Shown: positions 1-9,232, numbered from the stretch's first letter. The stretch: 64,000 nucleotides of DNA from Nonomuraea rhodomycinica (GCF_013363995.1 NZ_JABWGO010000008.1:124001-188000); one strand, 5' to 3'. Program-made: numbers and translations. Notes: generated from the letters alone by a model not told the origin.

Positions 1-193
1 GCTCGGGGTGGCGCTGGCCGCCGGCGTCCACGTCAGCGCCGCCCTCGGCAACCTGGCGTTCTTCGAGTACCAGCCCACCACCTGCGAGGCGGCCGGCTCG
101 ATCCTGACCGCGCCGCTGCCCGGCGACGCGACCGGGTTCCCCGTGCCGTCCGGGCCCGGCCTCGGCGTGGACGTCGACCCCGCCGCCCTGTGA
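1..193 (+). CDS. C-terminal end of a mandelate racemase/muconate lactonizing enzyme family protein (partial)
   Basis: Only the last 63 codons are in the window; the gene runs in from the left edge and stops at TGA 191-193. The tail has the enolase-superfamily C-terminal pattern: a barrel strand with GVHVSAAL, then an aromatic FFEYQP stretch, and finally the cap segment VPSGPGLGVDVD, which resembles the 'vP.gPGLGvelD' ending of sugar-acid dehydratases. The catalytic residues lie upstream and cannot be checked. Its stop overlaps the next start as GTGA, so it is the first visible gene of the sugar-acid operon. An aldonate or hexuronate-derived acid dehydratase role is inferred from the neighbouring aldolase, SDR and KDG-type kinase. 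Confidence 0.7.
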   Translation, partial: LGVALAAGVHVSAALGNLAFFEYQPTTCEAAGSILTAPLPGDATGFPVPSGPGLGVDVDPAAL

Positions 194-1104
194 CCACCAC
201 CTCCGACGCAGCTGAAAGGGAGTATCCGTTGGTTCTGTCTGGACTGATCCCCATCCTCGCCACCCCCTTCGCCGATGGCGGCGAGCTCGACCTGCCGAGC
301 CTGCGCAGGCTGACCGAGTGGCAGCTCGCCTCCGGAGCCGACGGGGTGGCCGTGTTCGGGATGGCCAGCGAGGGCTTCGCCCTGACCGCCGACGACCGCG
401 CGCGCGTGCTCGCCGAGGTACGGGCCGCCGCCGGCGCCGCCCCGGTCGTCGCGGGCGTCGGCGCGACCAGCACCGCCACCGCGCTCGAACAGGCGCTCGC
501 CGCGCGGGACGGCGGCGCCGACGCCCTCATGGTGCTGCCGCCGTACCTGGTCAAGCCGTCCGGGGCGCAGCTCGTCGACTTCTACGGCGTCGTGGCCGAG
601 CGAGCGGGGATCGACGTGATGGTGCAGGACGCGCCCGGCGCCACCGGCGTCAGCATGCCGGAGCCGTTGATCGTGGAGCTCAGCAAGCTCGACGGCGTCA
701 CCTCGGTGAAGGTGGAGGCGCCGCCGACCGCGCCCAAGGTCGGGGCGGTGGCCGCGGGCGTCCCCGACGGCTTCGCCGTCTTCGGCGGGCAGAACGCGCT
801 GTTCTGCTTGGAGGAGTACGCGCTGGGGGCCGTCGGCACGATGCCTGCCTGCGAGTTCACCGACCTGCTCGCGCCGGTGCTGGCCGACTGGGCGGCCGGG
901 CGCGCGGAGCGGGCCCGCGCGGGGCACGCCAGGCTGCTGCCGCTGATCCGCTTCGGCATGCAGCCCGGCCTGGCCTGGGCGGTGCACAAGGAGGTGCTGG
1001 TCCGCCGCGGGCTCATCGACTCGGCCGCCGTACGCTCCCCCGCCCGCCCCCTGGACCGCGACAGCCGCGCCCTCCTCGACGCGCTCACGGCGGAGCTGTG
1101 GTGA
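190..1104 (+). CDS. Dihydrodipicolinate synthase family aldolase/dehydratase
   Basis: 304 codons, a normal size for the DapA/N-acetylneuraminate lyase/KDG aldolase superfamily. Visible are IPILATPF near the N-terminus, the GMASEG loop where DapA has a GTTGE-like loop, and the Schiff-base lysine in SVKVEAP (K174 from this start). The usual tyrosine of the DapA triad is not in place (QDAPGATG), which argues against lysine biosynthesis and for a 2-keto-3-deoxy-sugar-acid aldolase or dehydratase. The GTG at 190 overlaps the upstream stop as GTGA, like the next two junctions. However, GAAAGGGAG at 214-222 sits seven bases before an in-frame TTG at 229, which would give 291 aa and a more typical N-terminus. 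Both starts are plausible. Confidence 0.88.
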   Translation: MTTTSDAAEREYPLVLSGLIPILATPFADGGELDLPSLRRLTEWQLASGADGVAVFGMASEGFALTADDRARVLAEVRAAAGAAPVVAGVGATSTATALEQALAARDGGADALMVLPPYLVKPSGAQLVDFYGVVAERAGIDVMVQDAPGATGVSMPEPLIVELSKLDGVTSVKVEAPPTAPKVGAVAAGVPDGFAVFGGQNALFCLEEYALGAVGTMPACEFTDLLAPVLADWAAGRAERARAGHARLLPLIRFGMQPGLAWAVHKEVLVRRGLIDSAAVRSPARPLDRDSRALLDALTAELW

Positions 1105-1856
1105 CGGCGGGCGCCGGATCACCGGCCACGCCCGAGGTGCGCGGCGTGCTGGTGGCGGGCGGCAACTCCGGCATCGGCCTGGCCGTCGCCGCCGCGTTCG
1201 CCGAGCGGGGCGACCGGGTGGCCGGGATCGGCCTGCAGCCGTGCGCCGACCCCGTCTACGACGCCTTCCTCGTCCGCGACTGCGCCGTCCCCGCCGAGGC
1301 CGACGCCGCCGTCGCCGAGGCTGAGGGCCTCCTCGGTCGGCTGGACGTCCTGGTGCTGGCCACGGCCGTGATGCCGGTCGCGTCCGTGGTGCGCACCACC
1401 GACGAGCAGTGGAGGTCTGCGATCGGGGCCACCCTGGACGCCGCCTTCCACCTGTGCAGGGCCGCGCTGCCCCGCCTCGCGCCGGGCTCCGCCGTCGTCG
1501 CGGTCAGCTCGGTCAACGCGTTCCTGGCCGCACCGGGCGTGCCCGCGTACGCCGCCGCCAAGGGCGGCCTGGACGCGTTCGTCCGCCAGCTCGCCCTGGA
1601 GTACGGCCCCGCCGGGATCCGCGTCAACTCCGTGGCTCCCGGCCTGATCGGCGGGGAGGGCCTGGAGAACGCCGCGGAGGGCTACCCGCTCGGGCGCACC
1701 GGGACGCCGCGGGACGTGGCCGAGGCGGTGGCCTTCCTCGCCTCGCCCGGCGCCGCGTTCATCACCGGGGCGGTCCTGCCGGTGGACGGCGGGCTGTCGA
1801 TCGCCTCGCCCGCCGCCTACCTGCGCCCGGACCTCCGGGCCCGGTTCCTCCCGTGA
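1101..1856 (+). CDS. SDR family oxidoreductase
   Basis: 251 aa, a classical short-chain dehydrogenase. It has an NAD(P)-binding glycine motif written AGGNSGIG instead of TGxxxGIG, the catalytic serine region AVSSVNAF, the YAAAK active-site motif, and the C-terminal 'FITGAVLPVDGG' signature. The start GTG overlaps the aldolase stop as GTGA, so translation is probably coupled. Between an aldolase and a KDG-type kinase, the likely job is oxidation or reduction of a sugar, sugar acid or keto-deoxy acid in the cytoplasm; the substrate cannot be read from the sequence. Confidence 0.88.
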   Translation: MTAGAGSPATPEVRGVLVAGGNSGIGLAVAAAFAERGDRVAGIGLQPCADPVYDAFLVRDCAVPAEADAAVAEAEGLLGRLDVLVLATAVMPVASVVRTTDEQWRSAIGATLDAAFHLCRAALPRLAPGSAVVAVSSVNAFLAAPGVPAYAAAKGGLDAFVRQLALEYGPAGIRVNSVAPGLIGGEGLENAAEGYPLGRTGTPRDVAEAVAFLASPGAAFITGAVLPVDGGLSIASPAAYLRPDLRARFLP

Positions 1857-2821
1857 CCGGCCGCGGAGCCGGCCCGGAGGCCGGTGCCGGGCGGCTCGAC
1901 GTGGTGGGCGTCGGCGAGGCCATGGTGCTGCTGGAGGCGGACGACCTCGCGGGGGCGGAGCGCTTCGACGCCTCCGTCGCGGGCGCCGAGCTGAACGTGT
2001 GCACGGCGGTCGCCCGGCTCGGCCTGCGGGCGGCGTTCGCCTCGCGGGTCGGGACCGACCCGTTCGGGAGGCGGGTGCTGCGGGACGCGGCGGAAAGAGG
2101 CGTGGACACCGGCCTGGTGGTCACCGACGCCGGCCGTCCGACCGGCGTGTTCTTCAAGGAGATCAGGCCGGACGGCGGGCGGCGCGTCCACTACTACCGC
2201 GCGGGCTCGGCCGCCTCCGCCATGGACGTCCCCGACGCGGGGCCGATCCTGGCCCGGCGTCCCCGCGCGGTCGTCGTGTCCGGCCTGACCGCCGCGCTCG
2301 GGCCCGGACCGGCCCGGCTGGTCGCCGCCCTGTGCGAGCGGGCGGGGGACGCCCTGGTCGTCCTCGACCCGAACCTGCGCCCCGCCCTGCCGGTGCCCGC
2401 GCTCGCGCCGCTCCTGCCCAGGGTCGGGCTGCTGGTGCTCGGCCAGGACGAGTCGCGGGTGCTGTTCGGCGAGAGCGACCCGGCGCGGGTGTTCGCCGCG
2501 GCCAGGGCCGCCGGGGTGGGCGAGGTGGTGCTCAAGGGCGGCCCCGAGGGCGCCTGGTACGCGGGGGAAGCGGGCCCCGCGCACGTGCCGAGCGCCGCGC
2601 GCGAGGTGCGCGACCCCGTCGGCGCGGGCGACGCGTTCCTCGGCGGCTACCTGGCGGCCCGGCTGTCGGGAGCCGGGCCGGGCGCGGCCACCCGCCTCGG
2701 CGCCGAGCTGGCCGGCCGCGTCGTCGCCACGCCCGGCGACACGTCCGGGCTGCCGGATCCGGACGCCGCCCGCGCCCTGCTCCGCCACGCCCTGGCGGCG
2801 GAGGGCGCGGCTCGCCGGTAG
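1853..2821 (+). CDS. PfkB family carbohydrate kinase, 2-keto-3-deoxygluconate kinase-like
   Basis: 322 aa. The ribokinase/PfkB fold is shown by an N-terminal 'GVGEAMVLL' strand, the substrate-lid region with ELNVCTAVARLG, the DPNLRP segment and the C-terminal ATP/anion-hole motif DPVGAGDAF with the catalytic aspartate. The closest functional pattern is KDG kinase (KdgK), which phosphorylates 2-keto-3-deoxygluconate ahead of KDPG aldolase. The GTG start overlaps the SDR stop as GTGA, the third such junction in a row. A dedicated KDPG aldolase is not visible, so the split with the DHDPS-family enzyme is inferred. Confidence 0.88.
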   Translation: MTGRGAGPEAGAGRLDVVGVGEAMVLLEADDLAGAERFDASVAGAELNVCTAVARLGLRAAFASRVGTDPFGRRVLRDAAERGVDTGLVVTDAGRPTGVFFKEIRPDGGRRVHYYRAGSAASAMDVPDAGPILARRPRAVVVSGLTAALGPGPARLVAALCERAGDALVVLDPNLRPALPVPALAPLLPRVGLLVLGQDESRVLFGESDPARVFAAARAAGVGEVVLKGGPEGAWYAGEAGPAHVPSAAREVRDPVGAGDAFLGGYLAARLSGAGPGAATRLGAELAGRVVATPGDTSGLPDPDAARALLRHALAAEGAARR

Positions 2822-2891
2822 ACGGCGCCGCCGCGCCGATGCCGGTCACGAACTGGCTCTTGAACATGTGAGGACCGGCGAAATACCCTTG

Positions 2892-2901
2892 CTATCGATA
2901 G
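2892..2901. promoter_or_regulatory. Candidate operator upstream of the sugar ABC importer
   Basis: The 105-base gap between the kinase and the binding protein holds a perfect 10-bp palindrome, CTATCGATAG, with a central CG. It lies 25 bases before the lipoprotein ATG. Palindromes centred on CG are common for LacI/GntR-type sugar regulators. No regulator gene is adjacent, so the assignment is inference. Confidence 0.4.
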
Positions 2902-2926
2902 ACGATTAACGGTGGAAGTAGGCCAC

Positions 2927-4171
2927 ATGAAGAGGCGACTGCTGGCGGCCGCGGCGACGGCTCTCGCGCTGACGGCGACGTCGGCGTGCGGCGGTGACGG
3001 TGGCGGCACGGACGGCGGAGCGGGCAGGACCACGCTGCGGATGATCGTCAACATCACGCCCAACCTCACCGAGCAGTTCTGGAACGGACTGTTCGACCGC
3101 TACGAGGCCAAGCACCCGGACGTGACCGTGCGACTGGAGCTCACCGGCACCATCGAGGCCGAGGCCAAGCTGCGCCAGGACCTCGCCGCCGGCGACCCGC
3201 CCGACATCGCGCAGCACGTGGTGCCCACCCCGGAGACCGCCGAGCTCTTCGTGGACCTGGCCGGCGAGCCGTGGGCCGCGGGGACGCCGCTGTACGACGA
3301 CTACGCGATCGGCGGCAAGCACTACGTGGTCGGCGTCGGCGAGCAGATCCAGTCGCTGGTCTTCTACAACAAGAAGGCGTTCGCCGACGCGGGCCTCGAC
3401 GCCACCCGGATCCGGACCATCGCCCAGTTCGAGGAGGCGATGGGCAGGCTCAAGAAGGCCGGGCTGGTCCCGCTGCAGACCGCCGGCCAGTGGGTGACCG
3501 GGGCGCAGTTCAGCATGCTGGCCGACGCGGGCGTGCTCACCGCCGACCCCGACTGGACGCTCAAGCGCAAGAAGGGCGAGACGTCCTTCGCGGCCGGCGG
3601 CTACCAGCGCTACTACGCGCTCTACCGGTCCTGGCTCGACCAGGGCTTCCTCGACAAGAGCGCGCTCGGGCTGCAGTACCCCGACGGCCAGGCCGCCTTC
3701 CTCAAGGGCGACTCGGCGATGTACGTCATGGGCTCCTACTTCGTGCCCGCGGCCGACGAGGCGGGCAAGAGCGACGGCATCGGCGTCTTCCCCGTGCCGT
3801 CCGACGGCGCGTACCCGCCCGGCCAGTTCGGCAACATGGCGCAGCCGTACACGGTGGTCGCGCAGTCCAAGCACCGCGAGGCGGCGATCGACCTGGTCGA
3901 GTGGCTGGTGACCGACGAGGAGGCCATCAAGGTCCAGCTCGCCGCCGACGGCAACCTGCGCAAGGGGTTCGCCCGCGACGTCTCCAGCCTCGGGGGCGGC
4001 GTGCAGAAGATCCTCGACGAGGCGCCGGCCGTCCTGGTCAAGCAGGGCGAGCGGCAGCCGGTCCAGGGCTACGCCGACGAGCTGAACAAGCAGATCCAGT
4101 CGCTGTTCACCGGCGCCTCGGCCGGTGACGTCGCCACGAGGCTGGACCAGTGGTGGGACTCGCAGGGCTGA
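2927..4171 (+). CDS. ABC transporter sugar-binding lipoprotein
   Basis: 414 aa. The N-terminus is a lipoprotein signal (MKRR, a hydrophobic stretch, then TSAC with the lipidated Cys) followed by a Gly/Asp-rich linker. The body has the family-1 extracellular solute-binding pattern: an initial strand LRMIVNITPN, 'AKLRQDLAAGDPPDIAQHV', a GGKHYVVGVGEQIQ segment and repeated 'AAFLKGDSAMYVMGSY'. This is the CUT1 type of oligosaccharide binder. It is anchored outside the membrane and delivers sugar to the two permeases that follow. An in-frame GTG at 2912 exists, but the ATG fits the signal peptide. Confidence 0.92.
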   Translation: MKRRLLAAAATALALTATSACGGDGGGTDGGAGRTTLRMIVNITPNLTEQFWNGLFDRYEAKHPDVTVRLELTGTIEAEAKLRQDLAAGDPPDIAQHVVPTPETAELFVDLAGEPWAAGTPLYDDYAIGGKHYVVGVGEQIQSLVFYNKKAFADAGLDATRIRTIAQFEEAMGRLKKAGLVPLQTAGQWVTGAQFSMLADAGVLTADPDWTLKRKKGETSFAAGGYQRYYALYRSWLDQGFLDKSALGLQYPDGQAAFLKGDSAMYVMGSYFVPAADEAGKSDGIGVFPVPSDGAYPPGQFGNMAQPYTVVAQSKHREAAIDLVEWLVTDEEAIKVQLAADGNLRKGFARDVSSLGGGVQKILDEAPAVLVKQGERQPVQGYADELNKQIQSLFTGASAGDVATRLDQWWDSQG

Positions 4172-5112
4172 GCGCGGACTCCGTGCGGGTGGCCGCGCGG
4201 AGTCCCGGCTCCGATCGCAGCACGCCGGGCGGCCGGCGCCGCCGCCTGCGCGAGGCGGCGCTGAGCGCGGGCATGCTCGCCCCCGCCGTCCTGGTGTACA
4301 CGGTCATGACCGTCGTCCCGGTGGTCGTGGCGCTGTACCTGAGCCTCACCGACTGGAACGGCTTCTCCTCGGCGGCCTTCGTCGGCCTGGACAACTACGC
4401 CCGCCTGTTCGACGACCCGGACACCGCCCGGGCCGGGGTGGTCACCGTGATCGTGGCCTGCTTCGGGTCGGTGGGGATGCTCGGGCTGGGCCTGGTCTAC
4501 GCGCTCCAGCTCAAGGAGCGGAACTGGGCCAACTCCTTCTTCCGCACCCTCGCCTACTACCCGCACGTGATCAGCTCGCTCATCCTGGGCTTCCTGTGGA
4601 GCGCCATCCTCGGCACCAACGGCGCGATCAACAACAGCCTCGCCGACCTCGGCGTCGGCCCCGTCGGCTTCCTGTTCGACGAGAACCTCGCGGTGATCAC
4701 CCTGGTGGGCGTCGTCGTGTGGGCGGGCTTCGGCTTCAACGTGGTGCTGTTCGTGGCCGGCCTGCAGACGGTGCCGCGCGAGCTCGTCGAGGCGGCGCAG
4801 ATCGACGGCGCGTCGCGACGGCAGATCAACCGGAGGATCGTCATCCCGATGATCGCGCCGGTGGTCACCGTCGCCATGGTGCTCGACCTGGTGGGGCTGA
4901 TCAAGGTGTACGACATCGTCGTCAGCCTCACCGGCGGCGGCCCGGCCGGGGCCACCGAGACCATCGCGTACGTCATCCTCACCCAGTCGTTCGCCGGCAC
5001 GGACGTCGGCTTCGCCACCGCGCAGGCCGTGGGTCTCATGGTGGCCTGCGCGGCGCTGTCGGTCGCCGTCACCGCCCTGCGCAACCGGCAGGACCGGGCC
5101 GCGGCGAGCTAG
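4150..5112 (+). CDS. Carbohydrate ABC transporter permease, MalF-like
   Basis: 320 aa with about six membrane spans and the binding-protein-dependent permease EAA loop, seen as 'ELVEAAQIDGASRRQINRRI'. It begins 22 bases inside the binding-protein gene. CGAGG at 4137-4141 is spaced eight bases before the GTG at 4150. The N-terminal 35 residues are a hydrophilic, basic cytoplasmic lead. It forms the inner-membrane channel together with the next gene. No nucleotide-binding subunit is encoded in the locus. Confidence 0.92.
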   Translation: MVGLAGLSADSVRVAARSPGSDRSTPGGRRRRLREAALSAGMLAPAVLVYTVMTVVPVVVALYLSLTDWNGFSSAAFVGLDNYARLFDDPDTARAGVVTVIVACFGSVGMLGLGLVYALQLKERNWANSFFRTLAYYPHVISSLILGFLWSAILGTNGAINNSLADLGVGPVGFLFDENLAVITLVGVVVWAGFGFNVVLFVAGLQTVPRELVEAAQIDGASRRQINRRIVIPMIAPVVTVAMVLDLVGLIKVYDIVVSLTGGGPAGATETIAYVILTQSFAGTDVGFATAQAVGLMVACAALSVAVTALRNRQDRAAAS

Positions 5113-5130
5113 GTACCCCCAGGAGCCCCC

Positions 5131-5985
5131 ATGACCCTCAACCCCCGCGCCGGGGCGCGGCGGCCGTCGCCGGTCCGCGCCGCGCTGCTGACCCTGCTGT
5201 TCGCCGTCATGTCCGTGCCGGTCTACCTCCTGCTCGTCAACAGCTTCAAGCCGCGGCAGGACATCCAGAACAGCCCGTTCTCGCTGCCGTTCGCCGGCAT
5301 CTCGCTGGACCACCTGTCGGCGGCGGTGCAGAGCCCCCAGTACAACGTGCTCAAGAGCTACGGCTTCACGCTCGCGCTGGTGGTCGCCGTCGATCTGCTG
5401 TGCGTCCTGTTCGCCGGGCCGGCCGCGTACGTGATCGCGCGCAGCCTCAAGCGGCGCACCCAGCTCCTGCTGCTGTTCTTCCTGGCCGGCACGTTCATCC
5501 CCGCTTCGGCCCTCGTCGTGCCGCTGATCCACGTGCTGCGCGCGATCGGGCTGGGCAACACGGTGACCGGGCTGATCCTGCACGACGTCGCCATGACGCT
5601 GCCGGTGAGCATCTTCCTGTTCGTCGGCTTCATCCGCACCGTCCCCCGGGACATCGACCGCGCGGCCGCGATCGACGGGGCCGGGCGGCTGCGCACGTAC
5701 TGGCAGGTCATCTTCCCGCTGACCCGACCGGCCGTGATCACGGTGCTGATCCTCAACTCGATCGGGATCTGGAACGACTTCATCAGCCCGCAGATCCTGC
5801 TGAGCCCCGGGTCCGGCACCTACACGGTCACCACCGCCGTCTACGCCGGCATCAGCCAGTACTCGACCGACATGACCAAGGTCTTCCCCAACCTCCTCCT
5901 CGCCGTGGCCCCGGTGATCGTCTTCTTCGTCCACATGCAGCGGCACATCATCAGCGGCCTGACGGTCGGCGCGCTCAAGGGCTGA
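5131..5985 (+). CDS. Carbohydrate ABC transporter permease, MalG-like
   Basis: 284 aa, six predicted spans, EAA loop 'DIDRAAAIDGAGRLRTYW'. AGGAG at 5121-5125 is five bases before the ATG. It is the second half of the CUT1 importer and partners the permease 18 bases upstream. In actinomycetes such importers often lack their own ATPase and use a shared MsiK-type protein; a good candidate lies at 56881-58101 in this window. Confidence 0.92.
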   Translation: MTLNPRAGARRPSPVRAALLTLLFAVMSVPVYLLLVNSFKPRQDIQNSPFSLPFAGISLDHLSAAVQSPQYNVLKSYGFTLALVVAVDLLCVLFAGPAAYVIARSLKRRTQLLLLFFLAGTFIPASALVVPLIHVLRAIGLGNTVTGLILHDVAMTLPVSIFLFVGFIRTVPRDIDRAAAIDGAGRLRTYWQVIFPLTRPAVITVLILNSIGIWNDFISPQILLSPGSGTYTVTTAVYAGISQYSTDMTKVFPNLLLAVAPVIVFFVHMQRHIISGLTVGALKG

Positions 5986-6021
5986 GCGGGCCCCATCCCC
6001 CACCCCCGGAAAGGCGGAAGA

Positions 6022-9000
6022 GTGTCCATCACCCGACGGCTGGGCGCCACCCTGGCGGCCTGCCTCCTGTTATCCCTGGCGGCGACGCCCGCGGTGGCGC
6101 ACGCGGAGACCGCCCCGCGGCCGCCAGGAAAGATCCTCTACGTCGCGCCCGGCGGTGACGACGCCGGCAGCGGGACGAAAGGCCGCCCCTTGCGCACCCT
6201 CGAAGGGGCCAGGGACGCCATCAGGAAGCTCAAGGCCCGCCACGGCCTGCCCCGCGGCGGGGTGACCGTCTACCTGCGCGAAGGCACGTACCAGCGGAGC
6301 GCGTCGTTCACGCTCGACCAGCGGGACTCCGGCACGGCGAAGGCACCGGTCGTCTACCGCTCCTACCCCGGCGAAACGGCCCGGCTCACCGGCGGGCGGC
6401 AGCTCGACCACGACAGCTTCACCCCGGTGACCGACGAGGCCGTGCTGCGGCGCATCGTGGACGAGCCGGCCCGGGGCAAGGTGCTGCGGGCCGACCTCGC
6501 GGCCCTCGGCATCACCGACTACGGGCAGCTCAGCCGGCACGGTTACTGGAAGGCCAACGACGTCAGCGCCGTCCCGCCCATGGAGCTGTACGTGGCGGGC
6601 CAGGGCATGACGCTGGCCCGCTGGCCCAACGACGGTACCGTCCAGATGAACAAGATCATCGACGCCGGGCCCACCGTGAAGGACGCCGACCTGCAGAAGC
6701 GTGGCGGCACGTTCAGCTACGGCTACGACCGGCCGCGCCACTGGACGCAGGCCGAGGACGTCTGGCTGGACGGCATCTTCGGCTACAGCTGGGAGTGGTC
6801 GTACAACAAGATCTCCGCGATCGACCCCGAGGCGAAGACGATCACCCTGCGCTACGGCGAGATGTCCGGCCTGATGAAGTCGTGGTACCCGGACTTCCAC
6901 TTCGCCCAGAACCTGCTGGAGGAGCTGGACGCCCCCGGCGAGTACTACATCGACCGGGCCAAGGGCGTGCTGTACCTGATGCCCAACGCGGCCTTCCGCG
7001 CGAAGCAGGGCGACGTCACCGTCACCATGCTCAAGGAGCCGATGATCAGAACCGCCGGCGCCTCCCACGTCTCCTTCCAGGAGCTGGCGCTGGAGTACGG
7101 GCGCAGCCTGCCCGCGGTGATCCTCGGCGGCAGCCACGTCACCATCGAACGCAGCGACATCCAGAACTTCGCCGACGGCGGCGTGTACATCAACGCGGCC
7201 GGCCGCTACGTCTACGACGGCATCCCGGACAAGAGCAAGGGCCGCGACCACGCCGTGGTGTCCTCCACGATCCGGCACGTCGGCGGCGTGGGCGTCGTCC
7301 TCAACGGCGGCGACGGCAAGACCCTGGAGCCGGGCCGCAACCGGGTGGAGAACTCGCACATCCACGACTTCGCCTACTACCACAGGGCGTACAACCCGGG
7401 CGTGATGTTCGACGGCGTCGGGAACACGGCCCGCGGCAACGAGATCCACGACGCGCCGCATCCCGGCATCATCGTCCACGGCAACGACCACCTCATCGAG
7501 TACAACGACATCCACGACATCTGCCAGGACTTCCAGGACCTCGGCGCGATCTACATGAACGCCGGCATGACGCCGCACGAGCGGGGCACCGTGATCCGGC
7601 GCAACTACTTCCACCACATCGGCGAAGGGCGCGGCGGCGTCGAGGGCATCTACCCCGACAACCTCACGATGGGCCTGACGATCGACGAGAACCTCTTCTA
7701 CCGGATGGGCAACGACGCCATCAAGAGCGGCTCCGGCGACCACATCAAGGCCAGGAACAACGTCTTCGTCGACACCCACGTCCCGTACGACAACTACGAG
7801 CTGTGGATGGGCGACCAGCCGGGCAACACGGTGGACAAGAACTACCTGCCGGCCTGGCGGAAGCTCTTCGAGGAGAACGGCGGCTTCGCCGGCACCCCGT
7901 ACGCCGCGAAGTACCCGGAACTGCTCACCTTCTTCGACGAGAACCACTACTTCCCGGCGAAGAACTTCTTCGAGAACAACCTCGTCTGGAACCCCGAGCT
8001 GGCACGGGCGTCCAGCGTCAACCAGCACGGCGCACGGGACGTCAAGAACCTGCTCAACTACGCCGGCAACTGGGTCGCCGACCGCAACCCCGGCTTCACC
8101 GACTGGCAGGCCGGTGACTTCTCCCTGACCGCGGACGCCGAGGTCTTCCGGCGCATCCCCGGGTTCAAGGCCGTCCCGTTCGCCGAGATCGGCACCCACG
8201 GCAAGGTGGGGCTGCCGGGCGGGCCCGACCGGATCGAGCTGACCGCCCTCCACCTGCCCGGCGACGAGCTCACCGTCCCGCTCGGCAAGACGGTGTCCGT
8301 CCGGGCCGAGCCGGTGCCGTGGAACGCCACCGACCAGGCGGTGACGTACGCGAGCAGCGACCCGGCGGTGGCCACGGTGAGCGCCGACGGCACGGTCACC
8401 GCGCTCATGCCGGGCACCACCACCGTCTCGGTCGCCTCCAAGGCCCACCCGGAGATCACCGACACGGCCGCCGTCACCGTGAGCGAGGGCGACGGCGTCA
8501 TGCACGCCACCGACTTCGAGTCCGGCGGCAACGGCTGGCCCGTCGATCCCAACCGCGCCATCGTCGCCGACGCCGCCGGCAACCATTGGTACCGGATCGT
8601 CAAGGGCGCCAACGCGCTGCTCGACCGCCCCTTCACCGACTACGCGCTGTCGTACCGGCTGCGGACGCCCGCGCAGGTGCCCGAGGGGGCCGTGCTCATC
8701 ATGTACGACCGCCAGGGCGGCGCCGGCGGCGGCTACGTCCGCTACCGGCACGCGGCGGCCGGGCCGACCTGGACGCTCTACGACGCGCAGTGGCGGACGC
8801 TGAGGCAGGCCGTCCTGCCGGCCGAGCGCGGCCTGCGCCCCGACACCGTCTACGACGTGCGGATGGCGGTGCGGGGGGCGTCGGTGAGCGTCAGCGTCGG
8901 CGGTGAGACCGTCCTCGAAGGCGAGAACCCGGCGCACAACCCGTCCGGGAAGGTCGGCTTCTACGCCGAGGGCTTCACGCACCTCGACTTCGACGACGTC

Positions 9001-9027
9001 ACGTTCTCGCTGCCACGGGCCTCCTGA
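6022..9027 (+). CDS. Secreted right-handed beta-helix protein, GH141-like, with BIG2 and C-terminal lectin-like domains
   Basis: 1001 aa. Residues 1-28 form a Sec signal peptide ending AHA. Next comes the 'YVAPGGDDAGSGTKGRP' opening and the VYLREGTY / YPGE / LTGGR series typical of beta-helix glycosidases of the GH141 kind (known members include an alpha-L-fucosidase and a xylanase). Asn/His-rich helix coils such as 'NEIHDAPHPGIIVHGND' fill roughly 330-600. Residues about 735-805 are a BIG2 immunoglobulin-like domain ('ASSDPAVATVSADGTVTAL'), and 815-1000 look like a concanavalin-type binding module. GTG start with GGAAAGG and GGCGGAAGAG upstream. Being last in the importer operon, it probably releases the imported sugar outside the cell. 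Family assignment is by remembered motifs. Confidence 0.82.
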   Translation: MSITRRLGATLAACLLLSLAATPAVAHAETAPRPPGKILYVAPGGDDAGSGTKGRPLRTLEGARDAIRKLKARHGLPRGGVTVYLREGTYQRSASFTLDQRDSGTAKAPVVYRSYPGETARLTGGRQLDHDSFTPVTDEAVLRRIVDEPARGKVLRADLAALGITDYGQLSRHGYWKANDVSAVPPMELYVAGQGMTLARWPNDGTVQMNKIIDAGPTVKDADLQKRGGTFSYGYDRPRHWTQAEDVWLDGIFGYSWEWSYNKISAIDPEAKTITLRYGEMSGLMKSWYPDFHFAQNLLEELDAPGEYYIDRAKGVLYLMPNAAFRAKQGDVTVTMLKEPMIRTAGASHVSFQELALEYGRSLPAVILGGSHVTIERSDIQNFADGGVYINAAGRYVYDGIPDKSKGRDHAVVSSTIRHVGGVGVVLNGGDGKTLEPGRNRVENSHIHDFAYYHRAYNPGVMFDGVGNTARGNEIHDAPHPGIIVHGNDHLIEYNDIHDICQDFQDLGAIYMNAGMTPHERGTVIRRNYFHHIGEGRGGVEGIYPDNLTMGLTIDENLFYRMGNDAIKSGSGDHIKARNNVFVDTHVPYDNYELWMGDQPGNTVDKNYLPAWRKLFEENGGFAGTPYAAKYPELLTFFDENHYFPAKNFFENNLVWNPELARASSVNQHGARDVKNLLNYAGNWVADRNPGFTDWQAGDFSLTADAEVFRRIPGFKAVPFAEIGTHGKVGLPGGPDRIELTALHLPGDELTVPLGKTVSVRAEPVPWNATDQAVTYASSDPAVATVSADGTVTALMPGTTTVSVASKAHPEITDTAAVTVSEGDGVMHATDFESGGNGWPVDPNRAIVADAAGNHWYRIVKGANALLDRPFTDYALSYRLRTPAQVPEGAVLIMYDRQGGAGGGYVRYRHAAAGPTWTLYDAQWRTLRQAVLPAERGLRPDTVYDVRMAVRGASVSVSVGGETVLEGENPAHNPSGKVGFYAEGFTHLDFDDVTFSLPRAS

Positions 9028-9036
9028 CCGGCGTCC

Positions 9037-9062
9037 GGGGCGCCGCCCGGCGGCGGCGCCCC
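9037..9062 (+). terminator. Strong hairpin ending the sugar operon
   Basis: GGGGCGCCGCC at 9037-9047 pairs perfectly with GGCGGCGCCCC at 9052-9062 around a 4-base loop, ten bases after the stop. There is no T-run, as usual in actinomycetes. The rest of the gap to 9232 shows nothing recognisable. Confidence 0.6.
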
Positions 9063-9232
9063 GGCTCGCGCAGGTCCTCGATCTCGCCCACCCCGAGCCC
9101 GCCGGCCGGACGAAATCCGCTCATGCCGCCCCCTTCGCGAAGCTCTGCGGCGATCGTCGCGGAGTCCCCCAACGCCTCGCCCCTTCCCTCACCCGTAGGC
9201 GATCAAGGTAGGGCGGCCGGATCACACCCGGG

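Noticed and set aside
4069..6003. 644-codon open frame on the minus strand across the ABC permeases
   Set aside because: It is the GC-skewed shadow of the two permease genes; its His/Asp/Gly-rich translation has no domain.
6070..8982. 970-codon minus-strand open frame opposite the beta-helix gene
   Set aside because: Low-complexity Val/Asp/His text typical of antisense frames in high-GC DNA; the plus strand has clear domains and a signal peptide.
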